Assembly: GCF_022201045.2 (NCBI RefSeq)
Contig: NC_068558.1
Span: 48,649,501 to 48,713,500 of the forward strand
Direction: 5' to 3'
DNA from: Citrus sinensis
Lineage: Eukaryota; Streptophyta; Magnoliopsida; Sapindales; Rutaceae
Length of the DNA stretch: 64,000 nt
In this document: positions 25,444 to 38,546 of the stretch, piece by piece
How positions within the stretch are numbered: position 1 is the stretch's first letter
Layout: every line of letters begins with the position of its first letter
Translations under genes and position numbers: made by a program
The notes under the pieces: model-generated
Told to the model about the DNA's origin: nothing
Database searches by the model: none
Seen by the model: only the letters and a program-made list of their open reading frames with translations

Positions 25444-26091
25444 TGCTTTTAACACCCCTCAAATGTTCTTATGAACCCCCTCCTCCAACTCATAGAAACC
25501 GCATGATTCCTAAAAGGCTGGGAACCGCATGATTCGTCTTAAAACACTGTTTATACCCCTGTAGTCGGTAGATGTTCACCTCTTTCACTGAATTTGGCTT
25601 CTCTTCTTCTTCATCTTCTTCTTCTTTGTTTTGTTTTAATAAGAGAGAAAATTTACAAAACACTTGCATAAAAAAATATCTTTTGTATTATTAATTAACT
25701 GAGCTTTGTCTTTTACACTTGGGTTGGATTTCATTTATTAGAGATATTCTATATTCTCCTGATAACCATGTCTATTTTCGATTTTTTTTTTCTTTTGCAT
25801 ATCTTAGACCATCAAGAAACCTGTGTTTTGTGTTTTTTTTTCAAACCACAGTTAACTTAGCTATGTGGACTTGAAAATTAGGAGGGGAAGAACTAGTTTG
25901 TATAAGTAGTAAGAGGCAATGAAGTGCACATAATTGAAGGTTGTTATTTAAAAAAAAAGGAGAAGGAATATACAAAAAGGGCATTTTTGAAATTATAAGT
26001 GTTATTAAAACTTTTTTAAAAAAAAATTTTAATGGTGTACTTCTAGAACTGAGTTTTGTAAGAAAAATTTAGGAGTGTCAAAAAAAGCTCG
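25444..26091. mobile_element. Decayed TIR element, possible MULE-MITE
   Basis: The left end reads GTGCTTTTAACACCCCTCAAATGTTC, and the right end read in reverse is GAGCTTTTTTTGACACTCCTAAAT, an imperfect inverted repeat. The TIR resembles those of the elements at 50760 and 51646 (a CTTTTGGCACCCC-like core). No target duplication survives, so the ends are approximate. Confidence 0.4.
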
Positions 26092-26591
26092 ACGCCTCAC
26101 AAATAACCTAACTGAAATTAAGTTTCAGAAGCCATGGAATCAATAATAGCGGCTTGTTTTATTATATTCTACTAAATTCTAATAAATGTGCCACCTACGG
26201 CAGTCAGACTTTTAATTCACTTGACAGCCACCTAATTGATATTGAAACTTGACCCTACCCTATTAAATAAAAATTGGAGTTGACTATAAATTGCAACTGT
26301 GCTGTGGAAATTAAAGACAAAATTTCATCATTAAGCATAACTCAACATATAATTAATACTGAAAATTAAAGCTTACAGTAAGCAATATTCGGTGACAATG
26401 GGCTTTTAGCCTATTGGCATTTTGAGTGCATGGGCTAATTGAGTTAGGTAAAGGTTAAATTTTTTGATATAGGTGAATTAAATATTTTTTTAATATTATG
26501 TGAGAATAAAATTTCAGACCACGTTGTATTGTAATGGTTTCTTTAAATTATTGATGGCAAATATTAATAAAATTTTAATTCTAATATACCG

Positions 26592-26598
<7 letters not shown>

Positions 26599-26623
<25 letters not shown>
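26599..26623 (+). repeat. TA dinucleotide microsatellite
   Basis: An uninterrupted run of about twelve TA units, preceded by a short GT run. Confidence 0.9.
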
Positions 26624-26782
26624 TACGTGGTAAATTCGTTTAGAAGACTTAAAATTCAAAAAAAAAAAAAAAAAAGGGGAAAGTCTAATTAATTTTAATC
26701 CAAAAGTTGAATTAAATTAGTTCACGGATTACCAGGCTTTTCCAGTTCAAAAGTTTGCGAGTTCACACACTCAAAAGAAAAT

Positions 26783-26821
26783 ATGTCAAAGCCCTTTCCA
26801 CCTACCGACACGCCCTCCTAA
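26783..26821 (+). other. Upstream ORF in the MAP kinase leader
   Basis: An ATG at 26783 opens a 12-codon reading frame ([12 protein letters not shown]) ending in TAA at 26819-26821, 107 bp before the main ATG and in another frame. If the transcript starts upstream, it could reduce translation of the kinase. The transcription start is unknown. Confidence 0.4.
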
Positions 26822-26928
26822 AATTTAGTAGCTCTTTCCTCGAAATTGGTTCTCCTTCTCGTTCCAATTTTCAGGAAAAATCCTTGTCGGGTTCGGATTC
26901 GGATACCGTATTCGGGGCCAACAGAATC

Positions 26929-30006
<3,078 letters not shown>

Positions 30007-31507
30007 GGTTGACGTGATAATGTGTTGTTCATGAAATGTATCTCATGGTTCTGATTTGCAACAAGACTATATTTGACCATTGGGTCCTCCAATATTAAAT
30101 CAGTACAAAAGTTCAACAGAGATTGAGATTCAATTAAAAATCTTATGAGTATTCATTCGTAGTTCATCTGGCAACCTAGCGTGTAATATATCATTGTTAC
30201 ATAAGTAGCTGAAGCAGAATAAGCTCCCTTCTTAGATGCAGGTTCTTTTATTCTGTGTAGATAAAGGAGCTGAGGTTAGTTGTGTTTATAACCTGTGTTT
30301 ATTGATGATGCGGTTTTCCCTCTCTTATCTCTGGTTGCGGCATTGTTTAAGTTTTAGCAGAACTGAGGAATTATACAGGGATAAGGATTGTGTTCTTGTG
30401 TTGATTAATTGCATATAGTATGTGACTTTTGAAGCAGGTATCACATTCCAGGTTACTTTAATGAAGTAGTTGACTTCTTGTTGCCCATACGACAGATTTT
30501 CATTTTCTAGAAAACGTGAATTGCTCATTTCTCATCTACCTGGCAAGTTACACTTCCATCCACAGGAATTTGTACAAGCAACCAGAGATATAGTTCTCAC
30601 CAACTTAGAAAGAAAGGTAGATGCATTCAGCTTAATCAAAATTTTGCATGCATTTGAGGATGAACTATCCGAACAAATAATGACTAAGGCTAAGGCTCTC
30701 TTTGATACAGTTTATTAAATAGAGTTTATAACAGTATGGCTTATAGGAGGAGAGTTTATACCAATAGAACTTTTGAACAAAAAGTCATTAGGTGTTTAAT
30801 TGTCAATTAAAAATTTTTTTAAAAAAAATTATTAAACTGTTTGATTGTGTAAAATTAAAAGTGCTTTTGTGTAATTAAATTACTAAAAAAGATATGTATT
30901 TATAATTATATAACATGTAACAAAATGCATTATCCAAGCTATCAATTAATAAAAAAAAAATAGTTTAATTATTTCTTTAATTTTAAAATTAAAAATTACA
31001 TCATTGATGTATTATCCCAAACAAATAAAACTATCAAAATTACTTGGTATGCTCCTCACAAAAAACGTTAGCTATGACTATGATTGCTCTCTCAAGTGTT
31101 GGGTATGTACAGAGATTGCAAAATTAAAATGCTCGCTACTTTTTAAAAAAAAAAAAAGAGAAAAAATGAAGTGCCGACTACAATTTTTCGTTGGATAAAT
31201 TTTATACAAAATACGATATTATGTAATTAATAAAATATGTCAAGAATATTTTAGATATTATTTATGTTTTGGAAAAACTCTCTACCCTCTACTCTCAAAA
31301 ACTGCTGGTAGAGGTAAATTAGCTTATTTAAGTTTTAAAAAAAACTTTAATAAAAAAATAACCAAACACCATAAAAAATTTTAAAAAATTATAAAATTAA
31401 ATAAACACTTATGCCTTAAACAGGCACTAAAGTATTAAACTTAAAACTGTTGTAGCATAGCGTAGAGAAACAGAAGCTGTTGTCCTGCTTATACTAGCAA
31501 AGGAAAT
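30007..31507. other. Intergenic DNA, MAP kinase 3' side
   Basis: 30007-30420 is probably 3' UTR and downstream DNA. 30506-30718 is an open stretch (FSRKRELLISHLPGKLHF, then a helical part to TAA) with coding-like texture, but I do not recognise it. 30770-31440 is AT-rich and looks like a hAT-type MITE (AGGTGTTTAATTGTCAATTA at the left, AACCAAACACC and AATAAACACTTATGCCT at the right) without firm ends. Confidence 0.4.
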
Positions 31508-33739
31508 TCACAAATAATTAATTCTGTAAGTACACTTTTTCATCTCCACCATATCAATTGGTAGACTCTCAGTCGGGAAGTCACAGGCTCTTATTTTCTC
31601 AGGTCCTTGATCAGGTAACAATTCACAGGGTGGAGGAGTCACGCCACTGGTCATCCCTCCAATATCAGCACAAGTCCACGGTACTTTCTTATGCTTGGCC
31701 GCCATTCCAATTGTCGCATTAGCAATGCAAATACCTGTAAATGGGTCACCGGAAATTCCCTCTAATCTAGCAGCCATGGACACATTATCCGCCACAATGT
31801 CCCTATAATTAATTCCTTGAATCACGGGCAGAGCCTTTGGATCATAGTGATTATCGGCATGCGATCCATAATTGCCAGTCATCCAAAAGGCCCATTTCAT
31901 TGTGTGCATGGTCATTCCTCTTACGTAAATGTCTTTAACATACCCTCCTCTGCCTACGGCAGTTTTGATTCTAACTCCAGATTCAGTATTGATGGCTTTG
32001 ATGTCTTCAGCTCTGACGTCTTGAATCCCACCTGACATCTCGCTGCCTAATGCGATGGTGGCACTGTACGGTGAAATGCATGTCAGCCGTCTGATGACTA
32101 GTTGTTTTGTGGGCATTCCATATGCAATTCCATACTCGTCCCATCCGCTTTTTACTGCCACACAATCATCTCCAGAGACTATGTAGCAGTCTTCAATTCT
32201 AGTATTGGTGCAAGAATCTTATTTCAAAGGGGGAAAAATAAATTAGTGACTTGATACGTGTAAATAAATTAAGAGTTTAAGCCCATTCCTCAACAATTTG
32301 ACGTGGCTTTAAGAGTTGAACAAAACACAAACCTGGGTTGATTCCATCTGTGTTTGGAGATGTAACAGGGGCAATGATGGTAATCCCTTGCACGAGAATA
32401 TTACTGCAATTCATTTTAAAAAAATAATTTTATCATAAATAATTCCGACTGACCTATTAATTAATAAATGACCCATGAAATGCAATGTTACATTAATTAG
32501 CAGACATTGACCGTGTATAATTAACCAACTACAAAAGCATTGTAGAGGTTTAATTTTTTTCTCAATTATGAGTGAAGACAGTTTTGAAAAATTAGTGAAA
32601 TAAATGTCCCTCGAATATTTGAAAAATAAAAATTTGACCAAATTTAATATAAATTAGTTTCAATAACTATTTAATTATAAATATCAATAATATTCTCATA
32701 GTTGTAATTAGAGTAATATTCTCATGTAATTCAAAAAAAAAAAAAAATTAACCATACTGCAACAAGTGTTATTATATCTAGGCTACATGTAAAGGTACCT
32801 GCTGTAAACAGGATGAACATTCCATGATGGTGAATTCAGCAGCGTTAGACTTGAGATTTGGATATTGTCAGTGTACATGAATTCAATCAGGTAAGGCCGA
32901 GTGTATTTTAGCTTGCCCTTGTGGAATTGCTGCCACCAAAGTGCACCCTGACCGTCGATCGTGCCATTGTCCCCTGATAGCAAATAGGTTCCACCCATTT
33001 TACTTGTAAGAACTGAGATTAACATGAAATCTGATCTAAATAATACTCGATAAAGTTTCATAATTACCTGTAACAATGACATCAGTCAGATTGGTTCCAA
33101 ATATGAGACTCGTGTACCTTCCAGCAGCTGCATCCCTTCCTCGACCGTAGGAAGGCAGAGGCTTGATCACGGGCCATTCGTTCAAATCCTAATAATAAAA
33201 CCAGTGAATAATTTGCCGTTAATGAGAGAATAAGTAATCAACACTCACATCACATGATTATCAGAAGAATAATTAGCAAAACCTGAGAAGCTAGAAGAAA
33301 AGCATCTTTGTGGAGATAAAGAGTGAAGTGACTGATGAGGTTAAAGCTACCGGTGAGCCATTTCCCAGCAGGAACATACAGCTGAGCTCCACCATCAGAA
33401 GAGTACTGACTCAGTTGATTGATAGCGTCCTTGAAAGCCTTTGTATTCGATGTCTTGCCATCACCAACTCCTCCAAAATCAGTAATTGATGCACTGTGTG
33501 CTCTACAGCTTATAGCATTGTACTCAAATGAGTCTAGTCTCCTTGCCTTTCTGCTCTCAGCTCCTCTTTGGCTCAGTAATGCCACCACTATGAGAAGTGG
33601 CACTAACTTAGTCACCTGTAAATTAAACAAGAATAGGAAAAAATATATATATTATTACAAGCTCTGAGGGCCAATAGTTGGTTAATTGAGTTAGTGCATT
33701 TACTTGACTTCTCAGGCGGCTCATCCGCGACAGCTCCAT
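31508..33739 (-). CDS. Polygalacturonase-like glycoside hydrolase family 28 protein
   Basis: Six exons in transcript order: 33739-33704, 33615-33283, 33188-33068, 32973-32799, 32403-32333, 32217-31508, giving 481 residues. An amino-terminal hydrophobic signal or anchor (LVPLLIVVALL) precedes SITDFGGVGDGKTSNTKAF and a pectin-lyase-like beta-helix. Motif I is NTDG with Asp 241. Motif II is SGDDCVAVKSG with Asp 262 and Asp 263. The motif IV RIK is present (GVRIKTAVGRGG). The usual GHG motif is replaced by SPYSATIALGSEMSGG, as I recall for the At3g61490-type plant subgroup. It should be secreted to the cell wall and act on pectin or a related polymer, but classical polygalacturonase activity is uncertain. 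It runs opposite to its left neighbour. A TATA-like run is at 33811-33824. Confidence 0.92.
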
Positions 33740-33810
33740 TGTTGTGATAAGGTAGGTGATCTTAGAATGTTGTTTTGTGGTGTTGCTGAGACAAATGGGG
33801 TGCGTGCGTG

Positions 33811-33824
33811 TATATATATATATA
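33811..33824 (-). promoter_or_regulatory. TATA-like TA repeat before the polygalacturonase gene
   Basis: A TATATATATATATA run lies about 75 bp upstream of the minus-strand start codon at 33739, a plausible place for a TATA box. Confidence 0.4.
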
Positions 33825-33839
33825 GCTATAGCTATAGGC

Positions 33840-36311
33840 TAGGACGAATTTGCATTGTTGAAATTGGCTTCACTTTTTAAACTTCTTTTGTCCTTCTTTG
33901 AAGCCAAGTAATGGCTTTCGCTCAATCAATCATAATGAAATTTAAGAAAATACTTGTACATGTGGAGTGTTAGTGTATGTTAACTTTTTCTGAAAATATA
34001 AATTTATGGGGTAAGTTCAATAAGCAAAGCATTATTGACTTACTGTGACAAATTCTTTAGGAAAAGTAGTTTTTGAAGCAACAGAGCACCAACGTGGGAA
34101 TCTACGACGGGGGCACTGAGAAATGTTGGCTCGTGAGTTGGTGGTGGGTGGTTTCATTTTGTCCTATTGCCTTAGAAAGTAGCTGATGGGCCCATCGCAT
34201 TCACTTTCACTCTCTTGGAGTTTGCATTTTTATCACATCTCGTGAGCTTGCGGCACTAACCCCACTATTGCCTTTGCCGACCCACTTCGACTATTCTCTT
34301 CACGGGTTTGATTTTGATAATACTGGTGGGGCCTCCCGTGAGCCTTTTTATCAAATATCAATGATTCAATTCTCATCATATCTTGATCTGCTACCGCTGC
34401 CATTCTTTAAGAGGGAATATTTTACCAAGCAGAAAATGAAAAGCGAAGAGAATGGATAATTTATTCAACATAACCGATCAGGTTAACGATGATGAATCAT
34501 GGTTGGCCATACGATTTGGATCAGACGGTCCGAGTTGACTTCATCCAATCGATGAGGCCTGAGATCACCCACGAATTCACGAGAAAGTGCGGTGCATGTC
34601 ACATGCGCCCCATTCTTGTTTACCAATATTACTAGCTATGGGATTTGTCTCATTAGAGAAAAAGGCTTTTTTGCGGTTGCATTCTGATTTTACAATTTTA
34701 GTCGCGGATGTTATCATTTTCCTTCTCATCTTATTCTTTTTTAACGTATAACTCTGGCAATAAAATTTGTTTGATAATTATTGTTTTCACTTAATATTTT
34801 ATTATTTTTACTACCAAACGGTTAAAATAATAAAATCCATCTTATGCCCTAAACTATGTAAATACAAGTTAATCATCTAAAATAAAAAAAAATACAAAAT
34901 TAGTTATATACAAAGTGATAATGATTTTATTAATTAATTATTTTTTTATATCTAAAATTGTCAATTGATAAAATTACAAATGTTATAATATTTTTTTTTT
35001 TACTTAATAGACTGAAATTTTAAAAATACTTCTATGAAATTAGTAATTTTTTTAACACAATTAATGATTTTATTTTAAAATAATAAAAATTGAAAAATTA
35101 AGTGAGAAGAATTATTGTCAGAAAACTGTGATTAAAAAAAATTATATGATAAAATGATTGCATCGCTTTTGGGTTTGGGATGGAATTAAACGTTTTTGGT
35201 ATTGCAATAACTAACTAGTAGAAGTTAAACACCCATTAACCAAAAGGAATAAAAGATTACGAGCAAGGCTCCATTGGACTGCTGACTCAGTTTGGGTTTG
35301 TGAAGAAAAGATTTATGGATCAAGTTACATTATCCTAACAAGCCCATCTTCAACTTACTTTGATTTTATTTTCCAACAACTCGCATTCGTATTTTTGATT
35401 TACTCGTCACTTCTTATCTAACCAATTAATTCTCACAAATTCAGAATAATTTATTATTCTTTTCATAGTTCTTACATATTAAACATTTCTTTACTTAAAG
35501 ACTGCTTGAAAATTTTAATTTAAAATATGTTTAATTTAAGACAATGAGAAAATAACAAAATATTACTTCAAGTTTCAACAGTGACAAAATAAATAAAACT
35601 AGAAAGACAAACCTATCACTAGTATTGGGTCGGCCTGCATTAAATAAATAAATTAACAAACCAATCTATCCTTATCATTTCTAGAAAAATAAATAAATAA
35701 AGAAATAAACGATCACCAGAAGTCCAGAACAAAAAAAAAAAAGGACCTGCCTATGGTACAGGTTCTGTACCTAACATCTCCCGTCATCCCACCGTCCCAT
35801 TTTCTATGGTTTAATTGCTCACTCCACATCCAACGGCTGATGCTGCAGTCTGTAGCTTACAGATTCTGTAAGCTAGTCGAGTCCAAAAAAAAAAGGACCA
35901 GAATTTCCAAAAGAAAACCTATCACTAGTATTGGGTCGGCAACTGGCCTAGCTAGCCATTCCAGAAAGTAGAAACGTCGACTATGATGTGTGCCATTAAT
36001 AATTATGAAAACTCCTGCACAATGCCCAAGAACTTTTATTATTAATTCTAATTAATTATTTTCAGCTACAATACAACCCTTTCATTGGTTTTATGTCACC
36101 TTAGATGAATTGACAGAACTAAATAACAAATGTGGTATTATTATGGATGCTTACGATCGAGTAGTAAGAATATATATTTGTTCAAAAGATTGTATGTTGA
36201 GCAAATAGCTAGCAAAGATGATTATTGATTTTGGGTGCTTTCATATCATTGATGAAGCTATGTGTTATAATTTTCAATGTAGCTAGCTAGCTTTCACCTT
36301 CTTCTGTCATA
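33840..36311. other. Intergenic DNA, no gene
   Basis: 34000-34700 has ordinary composition with no supported coding region. 34740-35160 is AT-rich. A 24-bp exact direct repeat occurs at 35611-35634 and 35917-35940. No RNA gene is recognised. Confidence 0.45.
35611..35940 (+). repeat. 24-bp direct repeat pair
   Basis: The same 24 bases (core CCTATCACTAGTATTGGGTC) are found at 35611-35634 and 35917-35940, with similar A-rich bases before each. The spacing is 306 bp. Confidence 0.8.
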
Positions 36312-36755
36312 TAATCGAAAATGGCGAGAGCACTTCATGTAGTGTGGTTTTACTTCTACAAGCTAGCTGCATTTGTTTTGCAAATGAAAGCCTGACCTGA
36401 GTGCCGGAGACTGAGTGGATTCATTTTCCATCTTCGTTAGCTTTTCGAATATTGTTCGAATTAGCGACTGGCAGCATTTGATATTCATTAAGCACAATGG
36501 CTTTTAGCTTGTAATTGTGTATGAATGTACGGAATCTGAGATAATTAACGGATCTTCAAAAGGATCGCTCAATTCTCCATGCATGCATGTGCGACTTTGG
36601 CTATACGCAGCTGCCCTGCCCTGAATACATACGAAGCTGAGAGAGAATTCTTGAATTTACATGAAAATACATTAATTTGTCGTTGAAGCATGCAAACAAC
36701 CTTCGTGTAGCAGAATAAAAAGTTCATCCTCCCGGTGGGCATAATCTGTCTCGAA
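36312..36755 (+). pseudogene. Decayed UGT91-type glycosyltransferase copy
   Basis: The segment aligns by eye with the intact gene at 38547 in collinear blocks. ATGGCGAGAGCACTTCATGT corresponds to its first codons. GAGTGGATTCATTTTCCATC matches the PEWVDFPSS region, the stretch near 36570-36655 (CTCAATTCTCCATGCATG, GGCTATACGCAGCTGCCCTG) matches the EILHSCQAMAIRSCPE region, and ATCCTCCCGGTGGGCATAAT matches VIPVGLL. About 165 codons between the first two blocks are missing, stops and frame changes are frequent, and the PSPG part is gone. It is a dead, internally deleted tandem duplicate. Confidence 0.8.
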
Positions 36756-37054
36756 AACTGTTTCCAATCTCTTGTAGTAGGAAATAGAGAACTCGTTGCT
36801 AAAGATCCACCATTATTTGAACTTTTTCTTCTGTGTCGTTCAAGATAATAATCGATCGATTTTCAGGTGGATTCAAAATTTAACTTTTTATTTTTACTTG
36901 TTTTTTAATGTCATGGTACAATTGAATTTTTTTTCCCCCCAAATATCAAAGTAATGGAATCAGCAAGTTAGCTTTTTAGACACCAATCACCATCATCACA
37001 TAACATATCTGCATCCCACAGTTCCAAATTATACAATCTCGTACTCATGGAGCC

Positions 37055-37163
37055 GGCTAAGTTACGTTAAACGTAACTTACGCCAGGCACAGCAACAGTG
37101 ACGAGTCCCATCACTAGCACTGTTGCTGTATCTGGCGTAAGTTACGTTTAACGTAACTTAGCC
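37055..37163. repeat. 109-bp near-perfect hairpin (foldback element)
   Basis: Two 46-bp arms (37055-37100 and 37118-37163) are inverted copies with two mismatches around a 17-bp loop. Each arm starts GGCTAAGTTACGTTAAACGT and itself contains a near palindrome (AAGTTACGTT / AACGTAACTT). No clear target duplication is found next to it. It could be a tiny MITE or a transcribed hairpin. Confidence 0.85.
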
Positions 37164-37687
37164 AAAGCCCGTACTTATATTTTTTTGTTGTTGAAGCCAT
37201 TCTTTTGTCAGTTTGTGGCTGCAAGATGTGACGCCAATGAAGTCTAGCATGGGGCTAAGGACCAGTTTGAGATTATTGCTGTTTATAAAACAATTCACCT
37301 TGACTGAAATGGATAAATTAATGATGGACAAAAAATAAAAAATGAAAAATTATCCAATTTTTCTTGACCCTGACGAAAAATTAAGTGGCAATCATGCACC
37401 TCGCGTGTGATGTCAGACTGCCAAATGCCAATCCTGCACCTCGCGTTTTTAAATTTCGGGCACTGCAGCACGGCTCTTATTAGCGGCTTTTATGTTGTTT
37501 TTTAGTTGGATGTTGGCTAATGATTTCGTGCAATATTGTCACCTATGATGGAAAAGTGTTCAAAAAAATCATAATAAAACAAATAAATAAATAAATAAAC
37601 TTTCGGTGAGGACTCGAATGATGTGTACGTAGCAATAACCGCGCATATCATGTATCAATCTTTTATATAATTCAAAATATTTTAATG

Positions 37688-38301
37688 GGTCATTTTTTAA
37701 AACTTCCCCTGAAGTTTGGGTTTGTTATAAGTAGATGGCGAGAATTGATTTATTTATAAAAAACTCCCTACCGTCAGTTAAATTTAACATTGACCGTTAG
37801 TTGACCGTGCAAAGATAATATTACCCTTAACAATAGTTTGTAAACGAAAATAACTAAAAAAAAACTAAAATTATTGGTGCAAAAAGCACAAACCCTATTT
37901 TTTGATAATTTTATCCTTGTCAATTCTAAAAATTTACAATATCATAGTTAAAGATTATGACTATTTCATTTTTAAATTTTTAATTTTATCTTTCTTGTAG
38001 GAATTTTAAGGAAATATCAATAATTTAAAGAGGATTTTTTAATTTTTTAATTTTAACTTTTTTATAGAAACTTTAAGAAAATATCAATAATTTAAAAAGT
38101 GTAAAATAGCTAATAATTTTGGTTTTTTTTTTAGTTATTTTCGTTTATAAACTATTGTTAAGGGTAATATTGTCTTTGCACGGTCAACTAACGGTCAATG
38201 TTAAACTTAACTGACGGTAGGAGATTTTTTACAAATAAATCAATTCTCGCCATCTACTTGCAACAAGCCCAAACCTCAGGGGAGGTTTTTAAAAATTACC
38301 C
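37688..38301. mobile_element. Mutator-like MITE with long inverted repeats
   Basis: The left end is GGGTCATTTTTTAAAACTTC and the right end is the inverted form ending AAAAATTACCC. Inverted similarity extends about 200 bp from each end, including GACCGTTAGTTGACCGTGCA at the left. A perfect direct repeat ATATTTTAATG (37677-37687 and 38302-38312) flanks it; 9-11 bp fits Mutator elements. It is 614 bp and non-coding, and ends 245 bp before the UGT start codon. Confidence 0.9.
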
Positions 38302-38342
38302 ATATTTTAATGCATACTTTCTTGCAACTTGTAATTAAGTAA

Positions 38343-38366
38343 AATATATATATATATATATATATT
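38343..38366 (+). repeat. TA dinucleotide microsatellite upstream of the UGT gene
   Basis: A run of TA units about 185 bp before the UGT start codon, just right of the Mutator-like MITE. Confidence 0.85.
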
Positions 38367-38546
38367 AACCACAGAATATTTTGTAGAGGGCTCAAATTGT
38401 GTGGGAGTCACATTTGAGTCTGTACCACAACAAAGATAATTAAATAAAATATTTTAATAGCATGCTTTCTTGGAACTTGTAATTAAATAGCTCTCGAGTG
38501 AGTATACGAAGAAATTCTCAGGCTCACCTGAAGCATTTGATCGGAA

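Larger units (their letters stand above)
24103..26928. other. Intergenic DNA between BYPASS1-like and MAP kinase genes
   Basis: 24103-24420 is probably the 3' UTR. Open stretches at 24976-25325 show no known domain or splice logic, and I do not call them genes. A decayed TIR element is listed separately at 25444-26091. A (TA)n run occupies 26599-26623 and poly-A 26658-26676. The MAP kinase leader begins somewhere after 26700. Confidence 0.45.

Noticed and set aside
26755-26928. N-terminal extension of the MAP kinase
   Set aside because: The frame is open from 26755, but the first codon there is TTG and no in-frame ATG precedes 26929. Family members start at the MSGES-type position.
36321-36395. 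Short frame starting ATGGCGAGAGCACTTCATGT as a functional peptide
   Set aside because: It is the first exon part of a decayed UGT copy and runs into a deletion and stops.
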